Below are positions 1 to 8,439 of a DNA stretch of 8,439 bases, one piece after another. The position numbers and the translations under genes are program-made. The notes under the pieces are model-generated. The model was not told the origin of the DNA and searched no databases. It worked only from the letters and a program-made list of their open reading frames with translations. The stretch is taken from NCBI GenBank assembly GCA_946886875.1, contig CAMPJN010000150.1:1-8439 (forward strand), in the 5' to 3' direction. The stretch is from an uncultured Pseudomonas sp. Its GTDB lineage: Bacteria > Pseudomonadota > Gammaproteobacteria > Pseudomonadales > Pseudomonadaceae. Numbering within the stretch: the first letter of the stretch is position 1; each line of letters starts with the position of its first letter.

Positions 1-488
1 AAGACATGGCCAGCGCCGAGGCGTTGCGCACCTTCGAGAAGCAGATTCTGCTGCGGGTGCTCGACGACCTGTGGAAAGACCACCTGTCGACCATGGATCA
101 CTTGCGTCACGGTATTCACCTGCGCGGTTACGCACAGAAGAACCCCAAGCAGGAATACAAGCGCGAGTCCTTCACCCTGTTCCAGGAACTGCTCGACTCG
201 ATCAAGCGCGACACCATCCGCGTGCTGTCGCATGTGCAGGTCCGCCGCGAAGACCCGGTCGAGGAAGAGGCGCGTTTGCGCCGCGAAGCCGAAGCCATGG
301 CCGAACGCATGCAGTTCCAGCATGCCGAAGCCTCGGCTCTGGCCCAACCGCAGGTTACCGAGGATGCCGAAGGCGATGTGGCCGTGGCGGTCGCACCGGT
401 GCGTACCGAACCGAAGATCGGTCGCAACGAGCCTTGCCCTTGTGGCTCCGGCAAGAAATATAAACACTGTCATGGTCAAGTGAGTTGA
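1..488 (+). CDS. secA: SecA preprotein translocase ATPase, C-terminal part (5' end outside window)
   Basis: SecA is the cytosolic and membrane-peripheral ATPase that pushes unfolded secretory proteins through the SecYEG channel. Only about the last 161 codons are present; the frame is already open at base 3, so the ATG at base 6 is an internal methionine. Counting that Met as 1, residues 1-80 are the end of the helical scaffold/wing region, with the conserved [21 protein letters not shown] stretch split across residues 22-42. Residues 81-135 are an acidic, Ala/Glu-rich variable linker. Residues 138-157 form the zinc-binding SEC-C motif that contacts SecB and phospholipid, with ligands C144, C146, C155 and H156 ([14 protein letters not shown]). 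The gene ends QVS-stop, and an intrinsic terminator follows about 80 bases downstream. The identification is certain from the SEC-C and scaffold sequences; the ATPase motor domains cannot be judged here. Confidence 0.97.
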   Translation, partial: DMASAEALRTFEKQILLRVLDDLWKDHLSTMDHLRHGIHLRGYAQKNPKQEYKRESFTLFQELLDSIKRDTIRVLSHVQVRREDPVEEEARLRREAEAMAERMQFQHAEASALAQPQVTEDAEGDVAVAVAPVRTEPKIGRNEPCPCGSGKKYKHCHGQVS

Positions 489-567
489 TTTAGACGCCTG
501 TCGGATCGTTCGCCATTTAAGCGTGGCTGAGGTCGATCTCCGGGCTATGCTTCAACCAGTTTTAACG

Positions 568-603
568 ACGCCGCGAATGGCTTTAGCCGCTCGCGGCGTT
601 TTA
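568..603 (+). terminator. Intrinsic terminator after secA
   Basis: A perfect 8-bp GC-rich stem, CGCCGCGA (569-576) with TCGCGGCG (591-598), is extended by A568-T599. An inner GGC (579-581)/GCC (586-588) pair closes a TTTA loop. TTTT (599-602) directly follows the stem. This is the classic factor-independent layout and would separate secA from argJ. The rest of the 489-641 gap shows no convincing promoter by eye. Confidence 0.8.
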
Positions 604-641
604 CCTTCGCGATCGGTCGTATCACCTCAAGGAGCATCTCT

Positions 642-1859
642 ATGGCTGTTGGTCTTGGCCCGCTGTCTACTCTGCACCCGGTTCCAGGTTTCGAACTGGG
701 CATCGCTTCGGCGGGCATCAAGCGCCCGGGCCGAAAGGATGTAGTAGTGATGCGTTGTGCCGAAGGCTCGAGCGTGGCGGGGGTATTCACTCTCAATGCG
801 TTTTGTGCCGCTCCGGTGATTCTGGCCAAGAAGCGCGTGCTCGGCAGCGTGCGTTATCTGCTGACCAACACCGGCAACGCCAATGCCGGCACCGGCGAAC
901 CGGGTTTGCGGGACGCCATGCGCACCTGTGCAGCTCTGGCGCAATTGGCCGGTGTTGACGAACAGGCGGTGTTGCCGTTTTCCACCGGGGTGATCGGTGA
1001 GCCATTGCCAGTGGCGAAGATCGAGAGCGCGCTGCAGGCCGCTATCGACGATCTTTCGGAGAATCATTGGGCCGAGGCCGCCACCGGCATCATGACCACC
1101 GATACCCTGCCCAAGGGCGCCAGCCGTCAGTTCTTGCATGACGGCGTCACCGTCACCGTCACTGGTATTTCCAAGGGTGCCGGGATGATCAGGCCGAACA
1201 TGGCGACCATGCTCGGCTATATCGCCACCGACGCCAAAGTCGCCCAGGCGGTACTGCAGGATCTGCTGCGCGACGCGGCGAACAAGTCCTTCAACCGCAT
1301 CACCATCGACGGCGATACCTCGACCAACGATTGCTGCATGCTGATCGCCACCGGCCAGGCGGCGCTGCCCGAGATCACCCAGGCCAGTGGCGACCTGTTC
1401 GCCAAGCTCAAGGAGGCGGTGTTCAGCGTCTGCATGGAAGTGGCCCAGGCCATAGTGCGCGACGGCGAAGGCGCGACCAAGTTCGTTACCGTGCAGGTCA
1501 ATGGCGGGGCGACCCATCAAGAATGCCTGGACGTCGGCTACGCGGTGGCCCACTCGCCGCTGATCAAGACCGCATTGTTCGCCTCCGACCCGAACTGGGG
1601 GCGGATTCTCGCCGCCGTCGGCCGTGCCGGTGTGGCGCAGCTCGATGTCAGCAAGATCGACGTATTCCTCGGCGATGTCTGCATCGCCCGTGGCGGCTGC
1701 CGCGCCGCCAGCTACACCGAAGAGCAGGGCGCGGCGGTGATGGCCGAGGCGGAAATCAGCATTCGTATCGAGCTGGGCCGTGGCAGCTGCAGCGAAACGA
1801 TCTGGACCACCGACCTGTCCCATGAGTACGTGAAGATCAACGCGGAATATCGGACCTGA
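642..1859 (+). CDS. argJ: ArgJ, bifunctional glutamate N-acetyltransferase / amino-acid acetyltransferase
   Basis: ArgJ moves the acetyl group from N-acetylornithine to glutamate, recycling acetyl in arginine synthesis; many homologues can also use acetyl-CoA to make N-acetylglutamate. It is a 405-residue cytosolic Ntn-fold enzyme that cleaves itself into alpha and beta chains. The processing site is visible at residues 187-190 (MATM): cleavage is expected between A188 and T189, making T189 the N-terminal nucleophile of the beta chain. The preceding KGAGMI segment (178-183) and the STG oxyanion-hole region (114-116) are intact, as is the conserved C-terminus NAEYRT. Length matches the family. 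The ATG at 642 is chosen because AAGGAG (629-634) sits 7 bases upstream. The gene appears monocistronic: a terminator precedes it and a 143-base gap follows. Whether it is mono- or bifunctional cannot be read from sequence alone. Confidence 0.97.
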   Translation: MAVGLGPLSTLHPVPGFELGIASAGIKRPGRKDVVVMRCAEGSSVAGVFTLNAFCAAPVILAKKRVLGSVRYLLTNTGNANAGTGEPGLRDAMRTCAALAQLAGVDEQAVLPFSTGVIGEPLPVAKIESALQAAIDDLSENHWAEAATGIMTTDTLPKGASRQFLHDGVTVTVTGISKGAGMIRPNMATMLGYIATDAKVAQAVLQDLLRDAANKSFNRITIDGDTSTNDCCMLIATGQAALPEITQASGDLFAKLKEAVFSVCMEVAQAIVRDGEGATKFVTVQVNGGATHQECLDVGYAVAHSPLIKTALFASDPNWGRILAAVGRAGVAQLDVSKIDVFLGDVCIARGGCRAASYTEEQGAAVMAEAEISIRIELGRGSCSETIWTTDLSHEYVKINAEYRT

Positions 1860-1870
1860 GTGCAGCCATA

Positions 1871-1901
1871 AGCTGCAAGTAGTAGCCAACTGCTTGCAGC
1901 T
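1871..1901. repeat. 12-bp inverted repeat downstream of argJ
   Basis: AGCTGCAAGTAG (1871-1882) pairs with CTGCTTGCAGCT (1890-1901) through a 7-base loop, with a single G-T wobble. The stem starts 11 bases after the argJ stop codon. No run of T follows on the plus strand, so it is not a standard intrinsic terminator; it may protect the mRNA 3' end or be an intergenic repeat of the AGCTGCAAG kind that I recall from pseudomonads. The structure is certain, the role is not. Confidence 0.6.
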
Positions 1902-1910
1902 ATTCCCCGC

Positions 1911-1928
1911 GCTTATAACCCCATAAGC
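1911..1928. repeat. Short inverted repeat GCTTAT/ATAAGC
   Basis: GCTTAT (1911-1916) and ATAAGC (1923-1928) are perfect complements around a 6-base loop, 9 bases beyond the previous hairpin. Operator, RNA hairpin or chance are all possible. At 6 bp it could arise by chance, but its position between argJ and the next gene's possible promoter makes it worth recording. Confidence 0.35.
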
Positions 1929-1936
1929 AAGCGGAA

Positions 1937-1965
1937 TTGCTATTCGCCCGGGCGCCTTTTACTGT
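1937..1965 (+). promoter_or_regulatory. Possible sigma-70 promoter for the GST-mutT unit
   Basis: TTGCTA (1937-1942) and TACTGT (1960-1965) are separated by exactly 17 bases and each matches 4 of 6 consensus positions. The spacer holds a perfect 10-base palindrome CGCCCGGGCG (1945-1954). A second, isolated -10-like hexamer, TATAAC, lies at 1914-1919 but has no good -35 at the right distance. A promoter is expected here because argJ and the next gene are 143 bases apart, but the match is weak. Confidence 0.25.
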
Positions 1966-2002
1966 CGGTTGATCTTCCCTCACTCATAGCAAGGAGCGCC
2001 CC

Positions 2003-2635
2003 ATGTCTCTGGCCCTGGTCATCGGCAACAAAAATTACTCGTCCTGGTCGCTGCGCGGTTGGTTGGCGATCGAACTCACCGGCGCAGCTTATGAGGAGCT
2101 GCTGGTACCGCTGTATCAGGCAGACAGCCGTGCCCGTCTGCTGGCCCATTCGCCGACCGCCAAGGTGCCGGTGCTGAAGACCGAGGATGGTCCGATCTGG
2201 GATAGCCTGGCCATCGCCGAGTACCTCGCCGAGCGCTTCCCCGAGGCCCATCTCTGGCCGCGCGGGCAATACGCCCGGGCATTGGCGCGTAGCGTCTGCG
2301 CGGAGATGCACAGTGGTTTCGTCGCCCTGCGCACGCACCTGCCGATGGACCTTAAGCGCGATCAGGCGTTGACAGCGATACCTGTCGATGCCCAGAACGA
2401 TATCCAGCGCATCTGTGCGCTCTGGGCCGAGTGCCGCGCCGACTTCGGTGAGGACGGGCCTTTTCTGTTCGGCCACGCCAGCATCGCCGATGCCTTTTTC
2501 GCCCCGGTTGCGGCGCGTCTGCGTAGTTATCAGGTAGACCTGCCGCAAGTTGCTGCGACCTATGTAGACACCATTTATCAGTGGCCGGCCTTCCAACGCT
2601 GGTACCAGGCCGCGCTGGAGGAACCGCAGGGGTGA
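2003..2635 (+). CDS. Glutathione S-transferase family protein
   Basis: This is a 210-residue soluble protein with the two-domain cytosolic GST layout. Residues 1-80 are the thioredoxin-like glutathione site: the NYSSWSLR segment (11-18) resembles the Ser-type catalytic loop of zeta-like GSTs, P56 in KVPVL is the conserved cis-proline, and D67-S68 is the usual pair that holds the gamma-glutamyl group of glutathione. Residues 88-205 are the helical domain, with the S160-IA-D163 N-capping motif of GST folding. The second substrate cannot be predicted; related proteins range from detoxifying transferases to isomerases and peroxidases. The ATG at 2003 has AAGGAG (1991-1996) 6 bases upstream. The last 4 bases overlap the start of the mutT gene, so the two are almost surely co-transcribed and translationally coupled. 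It corresponds by position to the GST gene next to argJ in P. aeruginosa (from memory). Confidence 0.88.
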   Translation: MSLALVIGNKNYSSWSLRGWLAIELTGAAYEELLVPLYQADSRARLLAHSPTAKVPVLKTEDGPIWDSLAIAEYLAERFPEAHLWPRGQYARALARSVCAEMHSGFVALRTHLPMDLKRDQALTAIPVDAQNDIQRICALWAECRADFGEDGPFLFGHASIADAFFAPVAARLRSYQVDLPQVAATYVDTIYQWPAFQRWYQAALEEPQG

Positions 2636-3570
2636 AGCGCATCCATGTCGCGGCGGCGGTGATTCGTGGTGACGATGGACGCATTCTGATCGCCCGCCGT
2701 CCGGACGATAAACATCAGGGCGGTCTTTGGGAGTTTCCCGGTGGCAAGGTCGAGGCCGGCGAGTCGGTCGAGCAGGCTCTGGCCCGTGAACTCGATGAGG
2801 AGCTGGGCATTCGTCCCAGCGCCGCGCGACCGCTGCTGCAGGTGCGCCACGATTACCCGGACAAGCAGGTGTTGTTGGATGTCTGGGACGTTTCGGCGTT
2901 TGTCGGCGAGCCCCATGGCGCCGAAGGTCAGCCGCTGGCATGGGTCGCGCCAGGGCAACTGGGCGACTACCAGTTTCCTGCCGCCAATCGGCCGATCGTT
3001 GCGGCGGCGCGGTTGCCCGAGCGTTACCTGATCAGCCCCGACGACCTCGACCCGCTCGCCTTGCTCGGCGGTATCCAGGCGGCGCTGGAGCAGGGCGTTG
3101 CTTTGTTGCAGCTGCGCACACCACAGCTGTCCGCTGAGCAGTATCGCGCGCTGGCGGCTGATGCCCTGGGCTTGTGTGCCGGCCGCGCGCAATTGATGCT
3201 CAAGGGACCGCTGCAGTGGTTGGAGGATTTCCCCGCCGCGGGCTGGCATCTCACCGCCGCGCAATTGCGCGAGCTGGCCCAGGGCGCGCGACCGCTGCCT
3301 GGCGATCGTTGGCTGGCAGCGTCCTGTCATTCGGCTGAAGAGCTGGCGATGGCCAGCCAGCTGGGTGTGGATTTCGTCACCCTGTCGCCGCTGCAGTCGA
3401 CGCTCAGTCACCCGGGGGCGCCAGCGTTGGGTTGGGCGCGGGTCGTTGAGCTGATTCAAGGCGTCAATCTGCCGGTCTATCTGCTCGGCGGGCTGGGGCC
3501 AACGGATATTCCGCAGGCGTGGCAGGCGGGCGCTCAGGGCGTGGCGGGCATTCGTGGGTTATGGCCCTGA
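2632..3570 (+). CDS. mutT: MutT-type Nudix 8-oxo-dGTP diphosphatase fused to a ThiE-like domain
   Basis: This 312-residue protein has two domains. Residues 1-129 are MutT, which hydrolyses 8-oxo-dGTP to the monophosphate so that oxidised guanine is not built into DNA. The Nudix box is perfect at 38-60 (G-x5-E-x7-RELDEELGI), with metal ligands E53, E56, E57 and E98. Comparison with E. coli MutT from memory shows R23, F35 and N119, which recognise the 8-oxoguanine base, at identical positions, and K78 where E. coli has Arg. Residues 131-312 form a TIM-barrel domain of the thiamine-phosphate synthase (ThiE) family: QLR (160-162), WHLT (205-208), SCHSAEEL (231-238), DFVTLSPL (247-254) and LGGL (285-288). 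Its Mg/diphosphate site looks eroded (LMLKG at 188-192 where ThiE has a pair of Asn-Asp residues), so ThiE activity is doubtful. The start is GTG 2632, overlapping the GST stop as GTGA, with GGAGG at 2617-2621; it aligns exactly with E. coli MutT. The domain fusion is known in pseudomonads. Confidence 0.93.
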   Translation: MKRIHVAAAVIRGDDGRILIARRPDDKHQGGLWEFPGGKVEAGESVEQALARELDEELGIRPSAARPLLQVRHDYPDKQVLLDVWDVSAFVGEPHGAEGQPLAWVAPGQLGDYQFPAANRPIVAAARLPERYLISPDDLDPLALLGGIQAALEQGVALLQLRTPQLSAEQYRALAADALGLCAGRAQLMLKGPLQWLEDFPAAGWHLTAAQLRELAQGARPLPGDRWLAASCHSAEELAMASQLGVDFVTLSPLQSTLSHPGAPALGWARVVELIQGVNLPVYLLGGLGPTDIPQAWQAGAQGVAGIRGLWP

Positions 3571-3615
3571 GCTCCTGCATCACGCTTTAGCATCCTGTTT
3601 AAGTGAGTTCGCGCC

Positions 3616-4509
3616 ATGTCCGTACAAGCCCGCTCCCCGTCCAATATGCGCCCCAGCACCCTGCATTTACCCCAGGGCGATTGGTCGACCGTGCTCGATT
3701 GTCTGTGCGCGCATTTCCCAGCGATCAGTCGCGAGCTATGGCTCGAACGCATGGCCCGTGGCCGGGTGCTGGATGCCGAGGGCCAAGCGCTGGGAGTGGA
3801 CGAGCCTTATCGGGTCGGGCTCAAGGTGCACTATTTTCGCGAGGTCGCGGCGGAGACGCTGATTCCCTTTGCCGAGAGCATCCTGCATATCGACGAGCAC
3901 CTGCTGGTGGCCGACAAACCGCATTTTCTGCCGGTGATGCCGGCCGGCGAATATGTCGAGCAGACCCTGCAGGCGCGGCTGGCCAAACGCCTGGGCAATG
4001 CCGATTTGGTGCCATTGCACCGCATCGACCGGCACACCGCAGGGCTTGTGTTGTTTTCCACCAACCCGCAGAGCCGCGGCCTGTACCAGGCCTTGTTTCG
4101 CGAGCGGCAGATGCACAAACGCTACGAGGCGCTTGCCCCGGCCTTGCCTAACGAAGTCTTTCCCCAACTGCGGACTACCCGCCTGGAGGCTGGCGAGCCG
4201 TTCTTTCGCATGCAGGAAGTGGCGGGTATGGCCAATACCGAGACCCGCATCGAGGTCGCCCGGCAATTGGGCGAGCATTGGCTCTATGGGCTGTATCCGG
4301 TAACCGGCAAGAAGCATCAGCTGCGCGTGCATATGGCCGCCCTGGGCGCGGCCATACTCAACGACCCCTTCTACCCCGAGGTCAGCGACGGGCCCGATAC
4401 GCCTGACGACTACAGCAAGCCGCTCAAGCTGCTAGCCCAGGGTCTGAGTTTTATCGACCCGCTAAGCGGCGAGCAACGGTGCTTCGAGAGTCGTTTGAGT
4501 CTGCTCTGA
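3616..4509 (+). CDS. RluA-family RNA pseudouridine synthase
   Basis: This enzyme would isomerise specific uridines to pseudouridine in rRNA or tRNA. It has 297 residues. Residues 20-78 look like an S4-type RNA-binding segment (VLDCLCAHFP then MARGRVLD and a basic strand), though divergent. Residues 88-240 are the catalytic core: HRIDRHTAGLVLF (135-147) carries the catalytic Asp D138 of the HRLDRxTSG motif, and PVTGKKHQLRVHM (228-240) is the second conserved motif with the invariant GK/R-x-HQ-x-R-x-H pattern. The RNA target cannot be told from sequence; it is not an obvious RluA, RluC, RluD or TruC by the parts I can recall. The ATG at 3616 has only a weak upstream AAGTGAG (3601-3607); M11 at 3646 is an alternative start. 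It lies 45 bases after mutT, with no terminator between, so it may be read through from that unit. Confidence 0.9.
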   Translation: MSVQARSPSNMRPSTLHLPQGDWSTVLDCLCAHFPAISRELWLERMARGRVLDAEGQALGVDEPYRVGLKVHYFREVAAETLIPFAESILHIDEHLLVADKPHFLPVMPAGEYVEQTLQARLAKRLGNADLVPLHRIDRHTAGLVLFSTNPQSRGLYQALFRERQMHKRYEALAPALPNEVFPQLRTTRLEAGEPFFRMQEVAGMANTETRIEVARQLGEHWLYGLYPVTGKKHQLRVHMAALGAAILNDPFYPEVSDGPDTPDDYSKPLKLLAQGLSFIDPLSGEQRCFESRLSLL

Positions 4510-4527
4510 TCTACCGTGCGGCGCCTT

Positions 4528-4590
4528 GTCGGGTTACGCGGCGTTTAGCTACGCTGGTGCGGCAAATATGTGGATCGCCACTAACCCGAC
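4528..4590. repeat. GTCGGGTTA inverted repeat in the convergent gap
   Basis: GTCGGGTTA (4528-4536) and TAACCCGAC (4582-4590) are perfect 9-bp complements 45 bases apart. The stem can continue inward with GGCG (4540-4543) and CGCC (4576-4579), and outward with CCGT (4514-4517) and ACGG (4593-4596). The GTCGGGTTA...TAACCCGACCTACG pattern is, from memory, a frequent intergenic repeat in several Pseudomonas species. It could act as a bidirectional end for the two converging transcripts; there is no T-run, so intrinsic termination is not indicated. Confidence 0.6.
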
Positions 4591-4614
4591 CTACGGACTG
4601 ATTTGCGTACAACC

Positions 4615-4677
4615 GTGGGAGGGGCTTTAGCCGTGATAGCAGCGGTTGAAAGCCCGCCACTAAAACGCCTCCCCCGC
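4615..4677. repeat. REP-like imperfect palindrome
   Basis: GTGGGAGGGGCTTTAGCCG begins at 4615 and resembles the GTGGGAG-led repetitive extragenic palindromes of Pseudomonas. The outer arms GGGAGG (4617-4622) and CCTCCC (4668-4673) are perfect complements. The inner arms are GGCTTT (4623-4628) with AAAGCC (4649-4654) and CCG (4631-4633) with CGG (4643-4645), closing a 9-base loop. A 13-base asymmetric bulge (4655-4667) lies on the 3' side. It sits between two convergent genes, the usual REP setting, so a role in mRNA stability or transcription ending is plausible but unproven. Confidence 0.55.
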
Positions 4678-4712
4678 AGTTGCGTCGCGGCCAAGGTTTA
4701 TTGGGCTACAGG

Positions 4713-5294
4713 TTATGCCTGAGGCTTCGGCGCCGCTTGCCAGAGTACTTCGTCGATGCCCTGGCGCTTGGCGATCAGGCGGGCGGCGACGAACAGCAGG
4801 TCGGACAGGCGATTGACGTAGGCCAGGCCGACGCCACGAATGGATTCCGCGGCATTGAGTTGCTGGCAGCGTCGTTCGGCGCTGCGGGCCAGGCTGCGGC
4901 AGACGTGGGCCTGGGCGATCAGGCGCGAGCCGCCGGGCAGAATGAAGTTCTCCAGTGCGCCGACTTCCTCGTTCCAGCGGTCGATGGCCGCTTCCAGGCG
5001 TTCGATCTCGCTTGCCTGCAGAGCCTGGTACTGGGGCATCGCCAACTCGCCGCCGAGATCGAACAGGCGGTGCTGGCAGGGCGCGAGCACCGCGACTATA
5101 TCGTCCAATTCAGGGCACGCGGCCTGTGCTTCGGCGAGGTCGGCGAGCAGCAGGCCGATATGGCTGTTGAGCGTGTCCAGTTCGCCCATGGCATCCACTC
5201 GCGGATGATCCTTGGCCACCCTGCGGCCATCGGCCAGACCGGTTTCGCCGGCATCGCCGGTGCGTGTATAAATTTTTGAGAGTCGATAACCCAT
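4713..5294 (-). CDS. PduO-type ATP:cob(I)alamin adenosyltransferase
   Basis: The enzyme transfers the 5'-deoxyadenosyl group of ATP to cob(I)alamin to make coenzyme B12, in the cytosol, usually as a trimer of five-helix bundles. At 193 residues it has the usual length. The N-terminal ATP-binding signature KIYTRTGDAGETGL (7-20) is intact. Other family motifs are VDAMGELDTLNSHIG (33-47), ENFILPGG (115-122), the Arg-rich helix around VCRSLARSAERR (131-142) and YVNRLSDLLFVAAR (159-172). This family is unrelated to the CobA/BtuR type found in cobalamin-synthesis clusters, and no other B12 gene is in the window, so it may serve salvage or a B12-dependent enzyme elsewhere. The ATG at 5294 is 2 bases after the kinase stop codon and has no Shine-Dalgarno sequence, implying translational coupling. 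The open frame extends far upstream, but that part is a shadow of the kinase gene. Confidence 0.93.
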   Translation of the reverse strand: MGYRLSKIYTRTGDAGETGLADGRRVAKDHPRVDAMGELDTLNSHIGLLLADLAEAQAACPELDDIVAVLAPCQHRLFDLGGELAMPQYQALQASEIERLEAAIDRWNEEVGALENFILPGGSRLIAQAHVCRSLARSAERRCQQLNAAESIRGVGLAYVNRLSDLLFVAARLIAKRQGIDEVLWQAAPKPQA

Positions 5295-5296
5295 GT

Positions 5297-7312
<2,016 letters not shown>

Positions 7313-7358
7313 GGGGTCTAGATCGCGGTGACTAATGTGTGAGCAGGGTAACGCTGGC

Positions 7359-8439
<1,081 letters not shown>

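Noticed and set aside
489..641. A promoter for argJ between secA and argJ
   Set aside because: A promoter is expected, but no -35/-10 pair with acceptable spacing could be found by eye; only the terminator and the ribosome binding site are supported.
1146..1162. Tandem GTCACC repeat inside argJ
   Set aside because: It simply encodes an alternating Val-Thr beta strand (VTVTVT) of ArgJ; too short and in-frame to be a meaningful repeat.
627..1889. 420-codon open frame on the minus strand opposite argJ
   Set aside because: It is the antisense shadow of a high-GC gene: low-complexity Gly/His/Arg/Ala-rich translation, no recognisable domain, and argJ on the other strand is unmistakable.
2581..2631. 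Upstream ATG start for the mutT fusion at 2581
   Set aside because: It lies inside the GST gene and adds 17 residues absent from MutT; GTG 2632 has GGAGG upstream and brings MutT residue numbers into exact register with E. coli.
1940..3459. Long minus-strand open frames opposite the GST and mutT genes (1940-2941 and 2578-3459)
   Set aside because: The translations are Arg/Pro/Gln-rich with no family features, and both plus-strand genes have intact catalytic motifs.

Overview
This window is ordinary core chromosome of a Pseudomonas-type gammaproteobacterium. The evidence is the GC-rich base composition, the gene content and order (secA, argJ, a glutathione S-transferase gene, a mutT gene fused to a thiE-like domain, then panE, a sensor kinase and a corrinoid adenosyltransferase on the opposite strand), and intergenic repeats of a kind common in pseudomonads. 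From memory the order resembles the P. aeruginosa PA4396-PA4403 neighbourhood. The repeats and the pseudouridine synthase gene make another Pseudomonas species more likely than P. aeruginosa itself; this is inference, not a database result.

Plus strand, 1-4509. The 3' end of secA (protein export ATPase) is closed by a good intrinsic terminator. argJ (acetyl-cycle arginine synthesis) follows with its own strong ribosome binding site. A 143-base gap with two inverted repeats leads to a two-gene unit, a glutathione S-transferase and MutT-ThiE, whose reading frames overlap by 4 bases. After a 45-base gap comes an RluA-family pseudouridine synthase gene.

Convergent gap, 4510-4712. No gene is seen. 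It holds a 9-bp inverted repeat and a REP-like imperfect hairpin, and separates the two converging transcription units.

Minus strand, 8439-4713. Read from right to left, this is a tight probable operon: the last 53 codons of a probable degenerate GGDEF protein, panE (ketopantoate reductase, for pantothenate/CoA), a membrane-bound hybrid-free sensor histidine kinase with HAMP and PAS domains, and a PduO-type ATP:cob(I)alamin adenosyltransferase. Gaps are 8, 46 and 2 bases, and none of the three complete genes has a clear Shine-Dalgarno sequence, which suggests translational coupling.

No mobile element, CRISPR array, tRNA/rRNA gene or evident horizontal island was found. The points most worth a second look are the eroded ThiE half of the MutT fusion, the enlarged phosphoacceptor (DHp) domain of the kinase, the mixture of signalling and cofactor genes in one operon, and the intergenic repeats.
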